Below, piece after piece: positions 25,686-34,835 of a DNA stretch of 64,000 nt. Every line of letters begins with the position of its first letter. Position 1 is the first letter of the stretch. Source of the DNA: Oscillatoria sp. FACHB-1406 (lineage in GTDB: Bacteria; Cyanobacteriota; Cyanobacteriia; Cyanobacteriales; Spirulinaceae); assembly GCF_014698145.1 (NCBI RefSeq), contig NZ_JACJSM010000021.1, forward strand, positions 34,916 through 98,915, in the 5' to 3' direction. Made by a program: the position numbers and the translations under genes. The notes below the pieces were generated by a model, which was given only the letters and a program-made list of their open reading frames with translations, searched no databases and was not told where the DNA came from.

Positions 25686-27275
25686 TCATTTTTCCATCCA
25701 TCGGTCGAGGCGCTGAGAGAGTTGATGGAGGGTTTCGGAGAGTTCGGGGGAAAGGTCGAGGGGAATGCTGCCCGAGCGGAGGTTAAGATCTCGTTGGGGG
25801 AAGGGAATTTCGATCGCGCGATCGCGGAAATGACGTTCGATGAGAAAATAGAGGTCGCTTTTGATGCGAAATTGCTGAGTTGGCTCGCGAATCCATACCA
25901 ACAGTTGAAATTGGAGGGCGCTATCGCCAAATGCTTTAAAGAAGACTATCGGCGCGGGTTGGGAGAGAACTTCAGAATGCTCCTTAGCGGCGGCGAGGAG
26001 AATTTCGCGCACGGTTTCGACAGGGGAACCGTAAGCAACACCAACCGGAATTTTGAGGCGAGAAATGGGACTGCGATGCGTCCAGTTAATCACCTCCGAT
26101 TCGAGAAAGCGGGAGTTCGGAACGATGACAGAAACGCGATCGAGGGTAACAATGGTGGTACTGCGAGCGTTAATATGTTCCACCGTACCCATTAATTCCC
26201 CCACTTCAATAAAATCGCCAATTTGAATCGGACGCTCGAAAATAAGGGCAAGTCCGCTGATAAATTCTTTAGCAATTCCTTGCAATCCTAAGCCGACTCC
26301 CACGCCCAATACGCCCGCAAAAACGTTAAGAGAACTGAGTTCTAAACCCCACAGTTGAATAACAACAATCGTGCCGATAAAAATCGTCAAATATTGACTG
26401 ATGCTGGCGATGGTTTCTTGGGCGGCGCGGCTGAGTCCGGTTAAACTGAGAACGCGAACGCGCAAGATTTGGCGGAAGTTGCTTGCCCCCAGAATCAACA
26501 AGCCGATTAACCCCAATAAACGCAGCAGATCTAAAATTGAAAATGATTTGTTCCCTAAAGGGAATAAATCGGAAGTGAGGGCCACCCCGAGGGTATCGAT
26601 AAGGGTGCGGCTAAACTGTCGGGTTTGGGGGAAGAGGCGGGTGATGTAGAAGAAGAGGGCTAGCGCGATCGCGATGCGAAGAACGGCAAGTAAAATGCGG
26701 GCAATTAAGGCTAAAATATTCTTGTCGCTGCGATCGGCAGTGCTGGGACTATTCCCTTGGGATTCGCCTCGCCGCAACATCAGAAAATTTTGCCAGCGCT
26801 GCCAAAGCTGCCCTAACAATAGGCTAAGCAAACTCCCCGCCACCGCAGCAATAACAGCCCGAAGAACTGCACCATTGAAATACTCCGGCGTTCGTTCGTA
26901 GCGCGCGCGTTCCAGCGCTTTATCAATAGTTCGCGCCCATTCCCCTGCCCTCGCTTGTAAATCGCCACCATCGGGAATATCGGCGGAGGTGATAGAAAGG
27001 AGGTAGGTATCGTTGACTTTGATAACGGGGATTTCTCCCACTCGTTCGAGGGTGACGACGGGTGCTTCGTCTCGGGCAACGACGCGGGCGAGAGATTGAT
27101 TGATTTCCGTCGCCCGCTGTTGTGCGGTGAAGTTTCCCGATTCCGTCACATTGAAAAGTACATTTCCATCCAAGATAATCGGTGCTGTCCTCGCTTGGGC
27201 GAAGGCGGGTAGAGGATTTGAGGCGATTGCCAGAATAAGGGCTATCGTACTGAGGAGAAGACCGATGAGTCTCAT
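25686..27275 (-). CDS. MscS-family mechanosensitive channel with periplasmic N-terminal domain
   Basis: A 529-residue protein. A signal peptide (ending AFAQA near 27) precedes a periplasmic domain of about 110 residues, then a helix near 135-155 and further hydrophobic segments at about 190-360. The channel core follows: pore helix NVFAGVLGVGVGLGLQGIAKEF near 315-335 and the beta domain IQIGDFIEVGELMGTVEHIN. The C-terminal alpha-beta domain contains VGVAYGSPVETVREIL. MscS channels open on membrane tension to release solutes during hypo-osmotic shock. Its presence near a c-di-AMP-controlled importer fits osmotic homeostasis. Confidence 0.9.
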   Translation of the reverse strand: MRLIGLLLSTIALILAIASNPLPAFAQARTAPIILDGNVLFNVTESGNFTAQQRATEINQSLARVVARDEAPVVTLERVGEIPVIKVNDTYLLSITSADIPDGGDLQARAGEWARTIDKALERARYERTPEYFNGAVLRAVIAAVAGSLLSLLLGQLWQRWQNFLMLRRGESQGNSPSTADRSDKNILALIARILLAVLRIAIALALFFYITRLFPQTRQFSRTLIDTLGVALTSDLFPLGNKSFSILDLLRLLGLIGLLILGASNFRQILRVRVLSLTGLSRAAQETIASISQYLTIFIGTIVVIQLWGLELSSLNVFAGVLGVGVGLGLQGIAKEFISGLALIFERPIQIGDFIEVGELMGTVEHINARSTTIVTLDRVSVIVPNSRFLESEVINWTHRSPISRLKIPVGVAYGSPVETVREILLAAAKEHSEVLSQPAPIVFFKAFGDSALQFQLLVWIREPTQQFRIKSDLYFLIERHFRDRAIEIPFPQRDLNLRSGSIPLDLSPELSETLHQLSQRLDRWMEK

Positions 27276-27296
27276 GCGAGGCGGAAAGAGGGAACA

Positions 27297-27400
27297 GGTT
27301 ACAGGTTACAGGTTACAGCAGAAGCGTGCGTTCTTTCTCAGCAGGCTAAAGCACCTCTACTTTGCGTCCTTTTACAGGTTATAGGTTACAGTAGAAACGG
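27297..27400. repeat. GGTTACA heptamer repeats upstream of mscS
   Basis: Three GGTTACA units lie head to tail near 27297-27320, with two degenerate units again near 27374-27392, in the 193-base gap before the mscS start (minus strand). Low-complexity tandem repeats of this sort recur across the window. Confidence 0.65.
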
Positions 27401-27468
27401 GCGAACAATCGCGCTCACCCGGCGTAAAAACTTTTGCACCATTAAGTGGCGTTTAAGTGTTGGTATTC

Positions 27469-28344
27469 TTATTCTCCAATACTGAGTTTTCGCAACGCAA
27501 TTTTTTTGCCAATGCTTTCAATGCAGAGTTGTAAAGAACGCATCAGTTCTGAGTTTTCCCGATAATCAGCAGGGGCGAGGTTAGCAACCTTTTGATGGGG
27601 GGTGATTTGAGCGTGATGTTCCCATTCTTCGGGGCGGTGATGGGACTTGTAAATGCCAAGCGCAAAGCCGTTGTATTCATTCATCACCGCGAAACAAGGC
27701 ACGTCAGAAGTCCCATCCCCGACATAGATTGCTTGGTCGAGGGGGACGTGCAAATTTTCAGCAGAGAAGTCGCGATAGTTGTAGATTAAATCTTTATCTT
27801 CGGTGCGGTCGATTCCTTGAGAAATGTTGAAGAGATAGCGCGTTTTTTCGACATGAGTCATCTGCTGTTTGATAAAATCGATCTCTCCAGCCGAATTATA
27901 GGAAAACTCGCACCCCCACATCCGTTTGAAGTTTGGTGCGATTCGATTATTGCGGGCAAGTTCGACAAAGCCGCCTGTAATGAGGTAAAATTCTATTTCT
28001 AACTCGGTGTCGATGCGAGCGGCACAATCTCGCAAGCGCTCGAACATTTCAGGGATGCCATCAATGGGCTTCAGGTTTTGTCCGACTTCGGCTAACTTTT
28101 CTCGCGTAATTCTTTCTTTTTCTGGGCGTTGCTGAGAGATTTTTGTTAAGCAATACGCGCTAGCTAAATACTTTTCCCAGTCGTTATCGAGCAAAGGTTG
28201 CATTTTTTGGCGATCGAATTCCTCTTTGTCGATCGCAAATCGCGTTAAAATGGCATCGAAACTATCCTGCGGAATTAGCGTTTCGTCAAAGTCGAAGGCA
28301 ATCGCGATCCGATTGCGGAAGGGGAAAGTCGAGCGATCGGTCAT
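27469..28344 (-). CDS. HAD-superfamily phosphatase (PSPase-like)
   Basis: A 291-residue soluble hydrolase. Motif I is IAFDFDETLIPQD (nucleophile Asp18, acid/base Asp20), motif II is near FYLITGGF, and motif IV is IYVGDGTSDVPCF. A helical cap lies between motifs I and II. The GDGTSD form of motif IV and the cap resemble phosphoserine-phosphatase-like HAD enzymes. The substrate is unknown; the neighbours do not suggest one. Confidence 0.85.
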   Translation of the reverse strand: MTDRSTFPFRNRIAIAFDFDETLIPQDSFDAILTRFAIDKEEFDRQKMQPLLDNDWEKYLASAYCLTKISQQRPEKERITREKLAEVGQNLKPIDGIPEMFERLRDCAARIDTELEIEFYLITGGFVELARNNRIAPNFKRMWGCEFSYNSAGEIDFIKQQMTHVEKTRYLFNISQGIDRTEDKDLIYNYRDFSAENLHVPLDQAIYVGDGTSDVPCFAVMNEYNGFALGIYKSHHRPEEWEHHAQITPHQKVANLAPADYRENSELMRSLQLCIESIGKKIALRKLSIGE

Positions 28345-28436
28345 GACGAAATACTTAAAGTAACTTCAATCCCTTATTTTACCATTTTTTGGTCAACGAA
28401 CCCTTAGCATTTTTTGTTTGCGTGAGTACACTGCGC

Positions 28437-28455
28437 GGGCGAATGCCATTCGCCC
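28437..28455. repeat. Palindromic repeat GGGCGAAT-GCC-ATTCGCCC
   Basis: A perfect 8-bp stem with a 3-base loop followed by CCTAC, a widespread type of cyanobacterial intergenic repeat. It lies between the HAD gene start and the hicB fossil. Confidence 0.7.
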
Positions 28456-28520
28456 CTACCCATCTAATTTCAATTTTTATACCTCTCATTAGAAAATTGA
28501 AGCAAGAAAGAAAAACATTA

Positions 28521-28743
28521 TGAAATATCCCATTATTATTTATCCTTGCGATGAGGTGGCTATGTTGCGGAAATTCCAGCTTTGAAAGGATGTTTGGTTC
28601 GAGGATAAACGTTATTAGAAACTTTGGCAGAACTGGAAATTGTCTCCAAACTCTGGCTAGAAACTGCCCAACAATACGGACAGAAATTACCGGATGCGGA
28701 AAAAGAGATGCAAAAGGTTAAAGCTTTGAGCGATAGTGGTTGA
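28521..28743 (+). pseudogene. Decayed hicB-type antitoxin gene
   Basis: Starting at ATG 28521 the first frame reads MKYPIIIYPCDE, then shifts. The next frame continues GGYVAEIPALKGCLVRG, meets an in-frame TAA, then reads TLLETLAELEIVSKLWLETA and KLPDAEKEMQKVKAL to TGA at 28741. This is the HicB/UPF0150 fold in order, broken by one single-base shift near 28552 and one stop where GAA or CAA would be expected. No hicA partner follows. The remaining gap to putA (28744-28991) contains no gene; GGAGGAG at 28980-28986 is the putA ribosome site. Confidence 0.8.
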
Positions 28744-28991
28744 AGTGTTGAATGTGAAACGATGCTTCCGTTCGTGCTTCCTCCTTCTTATATCAAGAAA
28801 TCTTGACAAGCTTCCCCGAAAATTCTCGCCCCCACAAACTCTAACCTCTTAGCCCGCCCTAGCTTACCGCTGGTTCAATCCAACTCTAAACCCTTTCAAA
28901 AGTTTTCCCCCTTCCCGTGGCTAAAACTCGGACAATAGAGGTAGATTAATAAGTTTGTCGATTAGCATTGTGCCGAAACGGAGGAGAAAAG

Positions 28992-31964
28992 ATGGTTGCT
29001 GATGTTGCCATGAATCGAGATTACGAAGCGAAAACCCAACAAATCGCGAAAGAATTAATTGCGGCGACGCGAGAGAAGCGATCGCTCTTCAGCCAAATGC
29101 GCGATACGATGCGTTTGGAGGAGAAACTACTCGATTGGGCGATGGCGAATCCGGGATTGCGCTATCAGTTGTTTAGTTTTATCGATTGTTTGCCCGCATT
29201 GCGCAGTAAAGCGGAAATCGCGCGGCATTTCCAGGAGTATCTCAGCGATAAATCGGTGGAATTGCCGGGAATGCTCAAAAATATGCTCAATTTCGCCGAT
29301 GCGAGTTCTCCCCCCGCGCAACTCGCCGCGACGACGGTAGAACAATCGGTGAAAACCCTCGCCTATAAGTACATCGCGGGCGAAAATATCCCCAAAACGA
29401 TTAAAACCATCGAGCGTTTGCGTAAAGAAAAGCTTGCCTTTACCATCGATTTATTGGGCGAGGCGGTGATTGCGGAGGCAGAAGCACAACGCTACCAGCA
29501 GCGATATCTGGAGTTAATCGAAGCGCTGAGTCAGGCGGCGAAGAGTTGGGGTAATATTCCCCAGATTGATGAGGCGGATGGGGAAGTTTTGCCGAAGGTG
29601 CAGGTTTCGGTGAAGTTAACCGCATTTTACTCGCAATTCGACCCGCTCGATCCTCAAGGCAGTCAGGAAAAAGTCTGCGATCGCATCCGCCCCTTACTGC
29701 GTCGGGCGAAGGAAGTGGGAGCCGCGATTCACTTCGATATGGAACAATATGAGTATAAAGATCTCACCCTTGCGATCTTAAAAGATTTGTTGATGGAGGA
29801 AGAGTTTCGCGATCGCAGCGATATCGGGATGACGATACAAGGCTATCTGCGCGACTCCTACGCAGACTTACAAGATTTAATCGCTTGGGCGAAAAAACGC
29901 GGCACGCCGGTAACAATCCGTTTGGTCAAAGGGGCATACTGGGATCAAGAAACGATTAAAGCTATTCAACACGACTGGAAACAGCCCGTTTTCAATCAAA
30001 AAGTAGCGACAGATGCCAACTACGAGCGATTAATGCAGCTTTTGCTGGAAAATCACGAATTCCTGTACGCTGCTATCGGTTCCCATAACGTCCGCACCCA
30101 AGCCAAAGCCGCCGCCATCGCCGAAACCTTGCAGATTCCCCGCCGTCGCTTTGAGATGCAAGTATTGTACGGGATGGGCGATCGCCTCGCGCAAGCCTTA
30201 GTCAAACGCGGCTATCGGGTTCGGGTTTATGCCCCTTACGGCGACTTATTACCGGGAATGTCCTACTTAATTCGCCGTTTGCTCGAAAATACGGCTAATT
30301 CCTCTTTCTTGCGACAAAATGCAGCCGAAGTTTCCATCGAAGAACTCATCGCCCCGCCGAAAGTTGAAACCGAACAACCGTTAATCGCTAAATCCCCTTT
30401 CCCTAACGCCGCCGATACTAACTACGCCGAAGTTGACGTGCGCCGCCAAGCCCAGGAAGCCTTAGCTAGCGTTCGCAATTCCCTCGGTAAAACCTATTTA
30501 CCCCTGATTAACGGCGAATACATCCAAACTGAATCCTTTTTAGACTCCCTCAATCCCTCCAATCCGGCGGAAGTTGTCGGTAAAGTCGGACAAATTTCCC
30601 TCGAACAGGCAGAAGAAGCGATCGCAGCGGCAAAAGCAGCGTTTCCCGCATGGCAGAAAACCCCTGCCTCCGAACGCGCCGCTATCCTTCGCACTGCTGC
30701 CGATATCATGGCATCTCGCCGTCACGAACTTTCCGCTTGGATTTGCGTGGAAGTGGGCAAAATTTTGCCGCAAGCGGATGCAGAGGTATCGGAAGCGATT
30801 GATTTCTGCCGCTATTACGCCGATGAGATGGAACGGTTGGATGCGGGTTATCAGTACGATATCGCCGGGGAAACGAACCGCTATTTCTATCAACCGCGCG
30901 GCTTGGCGGTGGTGATTTCGCCTTGGAATTTCCCGATGGCGATTGCAACGGGGATGACAGTGGCGGCGTTAGTCGCCGGGAATTGCACGTTATTGAAGCC
31001 TGCTGCCCCTTCTTCGGTGATTGCCGCCAAAATTGCCGAAATTCTCGTTGCAGCGGGCTTCCCGAAGGGTGTATTTCAGTACGTGCCGGGGAAAGGTTCG
31101 ACGGTGGGGAATCGTTTGGTGGCGCATCCGGACGTACATTTAATTGCGTTTACGGGTTCCCAGGAAGTGGGCTGCCATATCTATGCAGAAGCGGCGAAGT
31201 TGCAACCCGGACAGAAGCACCTGAAGCGGGTGATTGCAGAGATGGGCGGTAAGAATGGGATTATTATCGATGAGAGTGCGGATTTAGACCAAGCGGTGGC
31301 TGGGGTTGTGGCTTCGGCATTCGGCTACACGGGGCAGAAATGTTCGGCTTGTTCGCGCGCGATCGCGTTGGAGCCGGTATATGATGCTTTTGTGGAGCGT
31401 TTAATCGAAGCGACGAAATCCTTGAATATCGGGGCTGCGGAAGAACCGAGTACGCTGGTTGGGCCGGTAGTGGATAAGGCAGCACGCGATCGCATTTTGG
31501 AGTATATCGCGATCGGCAAGCAGGAAGCTACCCTCGCCCTAGAACTGCCGATACCGGAGACGGGGTATTTTATCTCGCCTACCGTTTTTACCGATGTTGC
31601 GCCCAATGCAACCATCGCCAAAGAGGAAATTTTCGGCCCGGTTTTGGCAGTGATGAAAGCGAAAAACTTTGAGGAAGCGTTGGAGATTGCCAATAGTACC
31701 AACTATGCCCTCACTGGGGGGGTGTATTCTCGCACGCCTTCGCACATCCAGCGCGCCTATGCTGAGTTTGAGGTGGGGAACTTGTATGTGAATCGTACCA
31801 TTACCGGCGCGATCGTTTCCCGGCAACCCTTCGGCGGTTTCAAGCTGTCTGGGGTGGGTTCAAAAGCGGGTGGCCCGGATTATTTGTTACAATTCCTGGA
31901 ACCGCGTCATGTGACGGAGAATATTCAGCGTCAGGGTTTTGCGCCGATTGAAGGGGCGGAGTAG
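28992..31964 (+). CDS. putA: Bifunctional proline dehydrogenase / delta-1-pyrroline-5-carboxylate dehydrogenase
   Basis: A 990-residue protein that oxidises proline to glutamate in two steps. Residues about 90-440 are the FAD-dependent proline dehydrogenase barrel (VSVKLTAFYSQFDP, RLVKGAYWD, YAPYGDLLPGMSYLIRRLLE). Residues about 500-980 are the NAD(P)-dependent aldehyde dehydrogenase with AFTGSQEVG, EMGGKNGIII and the catalytic Cys in GYTGQKCSACSR. There is no N-terminal ribbon-helix-helix DNA-binding domain, so it is not a self-regulating PutA. I chose the ATG at 28992 because of GGAGGAG five bases upstream. Proline is both a nitrogen source and an osmolyte. A 56-bp decayed copy of its 3' region lies at 35642. 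Confidence 0.95.
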   Translation: MVADVAMNRDYEAKTQQIAKELIAATREKRSLFSQMRDTMRLEEKLLDWAMANPGLRYQLFSFIDCLPALRSKAEIARHFQEYLSDKSVELPGMLKNMLNFADASSPPAQLAATTVEQSVKTLAYKYIAGENIPKTIKTIERLRKEKLAFTIDLLGEAVIAEAEAQRYQQRYLELIEALSQAAKSWGNIPQIDEADGEVLPKVQVSVKLTAFYSQFDPLDPQGSQEKVCDRIRPLLRRAKEVGAAIHFDMEQYEYKDLTLAILKDLLMEEEFRDRSDIGMTIQGYLRDSYADLQDLIAWAKKRGTPVTIRLVKGAYWDQETIKAIQHDWKQPVFNQKVATDANYERLMQLLLENHEFLYAAIGSHNVRTQAKAAAIAETLQIPRRRFEMQVLYGMGDRLAQALVKRGYRVRVYAPYGDLLPGMSYLIRRLLENTANSSFLRQNAAEVSIEELIAPPKVETEQPLIAKSPFPNAADTNYAEVDVRRQAQEALASVRNSLGKTYLPLINGEYIQTESFLDSLNPSNPAEVVGKVGQISLEQAEEAIAAAKAAFPAWQKTPASERAAILRTAADIMASRRHELSAWICVEVGKILPQADAEVSEAIDFCRYYADEMERLDAGYQYDIAGETNRYFYQPRGLAVVISPWNFPMAIATGMTVAALVAGNCTLLKPAAPSSVIAAKIAEILVAAGFPKGVFQYVPGKGSTVGNRLVAHPDVHLIAFTGSQEVGCHIYAEAAKLQPGQKHLKRVIAEMGGKNGIIIDESADLDQAVAGVVASAFGYTGQKCSACSRAIALEPVYDAFVERLIEATKSLNIGAAEEPSTLVGPVVDKAARDRILEYIAIGKQEATLALELPIPETGYFISPTVFTDVAPNATIAKEEIFGPVLAVMKAKNFEEALEIANSTNYALTGGVYSRTPSHIQRAYAEFEVGNLYVNRTITGAIVSRQPFGGFKLSGVGSKAGGPDYLLQFLEPRHVTENIQRQGFAPIEGAE

Positions 31965-32029
31965 TTTTAGTGAGGGCGCAGGTTATGCGCCCTTGACAGG
32001 TTTACTCAGAGATAGTCAAAGCATCAGGT

Positions 32030-32242
32030 ATGCCCAAAAAAGTACGAGAATTAAAACAAATCCTTCGCAAAGCAGGGTTTACAGAACTTCCCGGTAAAGG
32101 AAGTCATACGAACTGGGTACATCCGTTATATGCGGGAAAGCTTACAATTGCTGGTAAAGATAGTTCGGACGCGAAACGCTATCAGGAAAAAGCTGTTGAA
32201 GAAGCGATTTCTGAAATTGAGGGAAGGGCAAATGAGCAATAA
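32030..32242 (+). CDS. hicA: HicA-type mRNA interferase toxin
   Basis: A 70-residue double-stranded-RNA-binding-like fold. The motif LPGKGSHTNWVHP contains the catalytic-type His of HicA (GSHT), preceded by VRELKQILRKAGF. HicA toxins cleave mRNA and are neutralised by HicB. The frame overlaps the next gene by 11 bases, giving the canonical hicAB order. Confidence 0.9.
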   Translation: MPKKVRELKQILRKAGFTELPGKGSHTNWVHPLYAGKLTIAGKDSSDAKRYQEKAVEEAISEIEGRANEQ

Positions 32243-32453
32243 ATTTAAGTATCAGATGGTGATTCAATGGTCTGAAGAAGATAATTGTTTTTTAGTCGGA
32301 TTTCCCGACTTTCCCGGACAGAGATGGCGCTCGCACGGCGATTCGTATGAAGAAGCAACAGCCAATGGAATTGAAGCTTTAGAGTCTTTGATTATGGCTT
32401 ATGAAGCAACCCACGAACCTTTGCCAGAACCGACCGTTTATGAAGTTGCGTAA
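32232..32453 (+). CDS. hicB: HicB-type antitoxin
   Basis: A 73-residue protein with the partial RNase H-like HicB fold: YQMVIQWSEEDNCFLVGFPDFPG, then SYEEATANGIEALESLIMAY. It binds HicA. The ATG at 32232 lies inside the end of hicA, so translation is probably coupled. No C-terminal DNA-binding domain is present, so autorepression would need another factor. Confidence 0.9.
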   Translation: MSNKFKYQMVIQWSEEDNCFLVGFPDFPGQRWRSHGDSYEEATANGIEALESLIMAYEATHEPLPEPTVYEVA

Positions 32454-32590
32454 AACAACATATAGCGCGATGACTTCCTGTATCAGTACAAAAATAGGCA
32501 GACAAAGCTTATGAACTCTGACGTTTCGACGAAATCCTGAGTTATGGTTGCTGCTTGTTCACTTTTAAAAGCAATTACTATCTGAATGCT

Positions 32591-34048
32591 ATGTTCGATT
32601 TAAACCAAGCTTGGAAATGTGTTGCTGAACTAAGAGGACATTCCAGTTGGATTTATGGAGTTCCAATTATTTCTAATGCAATGTTAGCGAGTGTTAGTGG
32701 CAGCAAAATTCTATTATGGAATTTGAACACTCAAGAAATAGATTATGTTTTTGAAGAACATACAAATGTCATACTCTCTCTGAGTCTTAGCTCTGATAAT
32801 CGGATTTTGACCAGCGGTAGTCTTGATAAGACAGTTTGCCTTTGGAACTTAGAAACAAAAGACCTAATTTGTAGGCTTGCAAAACGCAAAGATCCGATTA
32901 ACTCAGTCGTGTTTAGTCCTGACAATAAGTTACTTGCAAGTGGAGGAGAAAGTAAATACCGAACCGCTGATGGACAAAAAACAACTATTTATCTTTGGAA
33001 AGTTGATAGCAAGGAATTAGTTCGCACTTTTGTCGGACACGATTTGAGAGTAAATACTCTTGCCTTCAGTCCTGATGGGCAAACTCTGGCTAGTGGAAGT
33101 AATGACCATACTGTTAGATTATGGGATGTCAATTCGGGTAGACAGTTGTATATTTTAGAGGGACACTCTAGCAAGATTGGTACAGTTGCTTTTACTCCAG
33201 ATGGAGGCAGTCTAATTAGTAGTGGTGGCGGTGGTATCAAAGTGTGGAATGTACAAACTGGAGAATTGCAGCAGAGCCTTGCTGAACAGTCTGAATATAC
33301 TCGATGCTTTGCAATCGATCCTACTGGTCAACTTCTAGCTTTTGAAGTACACAATGGGATTGAAATATGGAACCTAAGAAGTAGGGAAAAGGCGCAATAC
33401 TTAGACTTCATGTCGCCAATTAGCATGAATTTCAGTGCTGACGGGAAATTCTTGGCTAGTGGAGATGCTACTGCGTTTACCGAAGAAGGTGGTTTAGTAA
33501 AAGTGTGGAGTGTTCCAACGCTAGAGTTTGTAGCAGATCGAGTTGACCAAAACTCTGCTAGCTCCGAATTGGCTGCTGAGCGTCAAAAAATTGAATCTGA
33601 GGGGTATTTTGATGTTAAAACTCTTGAAGATGCTAGGAGGCGGATAACTGCCTCCATTGTACAGCGACAGGGACAAGCTGAATTTCGGCGTAAGTTACTA
33701 AAATCTTACGGTGGTCGATGTCCAATAACTAATTGTGATGTAGAATCAGCTATTGAAGCAGCCCATATAATTCCCTATCAAGGGGCTGAAACTAATCACC
33801 CAACAAATGGTTTACCGCTCAGGGCTGACATACATACTCTGTTCGATTTACATCTAATGTCAATCCAACCAGATACCTATGGTGTTGTAATTTCCCCTGA
33901 ACTTACTAGTACCTGTTACCAAGATTTAGCTGGTCGGAAACTGATTTTACCGCAGGATCGAAACGCAGTACCCGATCGAAATGCTTTAACTAAGCATCAT
34001 GAAACTTTTCTCAGTAAGTGCAAGAATAGTCAGTCATCAGCAAGCTAA
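32591..34048 (+). CDS. WD40 beta-propeller fused to C-terminal HNH endonuclease
   Basis: A 485-residue two-part protein. Residues about 5-320 hold seven WD40-like blades (for example GHDLRVNTLAFSPDGQTL and HTVRLWDV), enough for a closed propeller. A linker (AAERQKIESEGYFDVKTLED) leads to an HNH_2-type nuclease: YGGRCPITNCD, AAHIIPY (His392), TNGLPLRADIHTLFD (Asn406, His415). All three HNH residues are present, so it is probably an active metal-dependent nuclease gated by a binding platform. It lies alone between hicAB and relE-type modules in an accessory island. A defence or conflict role is inferred from architecture and place only. An in-frame upstream ATG at 32555 adds 12 residues. Confidence 0.85.
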   Translation: MFDLNQAWKCVAELRGHSSWIYGVPIISNAMLASVSGSKILLWNLNTQEIDYVFEEHTNVILSLSLSSDNRILTSGSLDKTVCLWNLETKDLICRLAKRKDPINSVVFSPDNKLLASGGESKYRTADGQKTTIYLWKVDSKELVRTFVGHDLRVNTLAFSPDGQTLASGSNDHTVRLWDVNSGRQLYILEGHSSKIGTVAFTPDGGSLISSGGGGIKVWNVQTGELQQSLAEQSEYTRCFAIDPTGQLLAFEVHNGIEIWNLRSREKAQYLDFMSPISMNFSADGKFLASGDATAFTEEGGLVKVWSVPTLEFVADRVDQNSASSELAAERQKIESEGYFDVKTLEDARRRITASIVQRQGQAEFRRKLLKSYGGRCPITNCDVESAIEAAHIIPYQGAETNHPTNGLPLRADIHTLFDLHLMSIQPDTYGVVISPELTSTCYQDLAGRKLILPQDRNAVPDRNALTKHHETFLSKCKNSQSSAS

Positions 34049-34110
34049 CAACCTTTTGGCGGGAGTAGATAAGCGAACTTAGAAACGGGACATACAAAAC
34101 AGCCTTATCA

Positions 34111-34404
34111 ATGTATGAGATAGAGTTCACAGAAAATGCAATTGAAGACCTGAAATCTTTCAGAAAGACAGAGCAACAGATAATCGTATCGGGCATTGAT
34201 ACTCAACTCAAGTACGAACCGACTGTAGAAACTCGAAATCGTTTTCAGATGCGACCCAATGAGGTGGCTGAGTGGGAACTACGCATCGGGAAATATAGAG
34301 TCTTTTACAATGTAGAAACTCAAGTGGAGATTGTCAGTATTGAGGTAATTGGATTTAAGAGCGGAAATCAACTCTTTGTACGCGGTCAACGGAGGAAATT
34401 ATGA
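34111..34404 (+). CDS. RelE/ParE-superfamily toxin
   Basis: A 97-residue compact protein starting YEIEFTENAIEDLKSF, with RNRFQMRPNEVAEWELRIGKYRVFYNVE: the beta-strand core and Arg/Tyr pattern of RelE-type ribosome-dependent mRNA interferases. The last four bases (ATGA) are shared with the following antitoxin, a toxin-first arrangement. The C-terminus is basic (RGQRRKL), usual for this fold. Confidence 0.85.
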   Translation: MYEIEFTENAIEDLKSFRKTEQQIIVSGIDTQLKYEPTVETRNRFQMRPNEVAEWELRIGKYRVFYNVETQVEIVSIEVIGFKSGNQLFVRGQRRKL

Positions 34405-34682
34405 GAGTCGTTACAATTTCAGAATCGCAAAGTTTTCTAATCGACTTACTCGAAACGGTTCGAGAAGAAGGATTGATTCTACAAACAACTGACGGTCAAC
34501 AATTCGTATTGTTCTCTCTTGAGAATTGGCAAGGTTTTGATGTCGGCGACAGTGAAGATTTTGAAGAAGAAGTTAAAGCCACTTCAGAAAACAAAGAATT
34601 GATAGAATTTTTAGCTAAACGTCGAAACGAAAACAAACGAGTTTCAATGGCAGATTTGAAAAAACAGTTAGGTTTGAGTTAA
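34401..34682 (+). CDS. Antitoxin partner of RelE-type toxin
   Basis: A 93-residue acidic protein: RVVTISESQSFLIDLLETVREEG, then FEEEVKATSENKELIEFLAKR and a C-terminal SMADLKKQLGLS. The N-terminal half looks like a Phd/YefM-related DNA-binding module and the C-terminal part like a flexible toxin-wrapping helix. Assignment rests mainly on the ATGA overlap with the toxin gene. Confidence 0.75.
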   Translation: MRVVTISESQSFLIDLLETVREEGLILQTTDGQQFVLFSLENWQGFDVGDSEDFEEEVKATSENKELIEFLAKRRNENKRVSMADLKKQLGLS

Positions 34683-34699
34683 AGCAACTAGAATATTGG

Positions 34700-34778
34700 A
34701 TGAGGCAGCTTCATCATTTCAGTATAGAGCCTAAGTTATGCAAATCGCGATCGCTCTCCCTTAAGAACTCATTCAACA
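34700..34778 (+). repeat. Long repeat of the toxin-antitoxin island, copy 1
   Basis: The segment from ATGAGGCAGCTTCA through GAGCCTAAGTTA to CTCTCCCTTAAGAACTC and ATTCAACA recurs at 36601-36680 with a few changes; the second half recurs again at 36501-36530. The repeats flank antitoxin genes and may mediate recombination of these cassettes. Confidence 0.8.
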
Positions 34779-34835
34779 CGCGGATTTATGAGTTACGATA
34801 GTGCTATTTCCTACGCGGCTTCGGAGACTATGGAT

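Noticed and set aside
24665..25690. CRISPR-like arrays among the tandem repeats
   Set aside because: Units are 7 bases, degenerate and without spacers; there are no cas genes.
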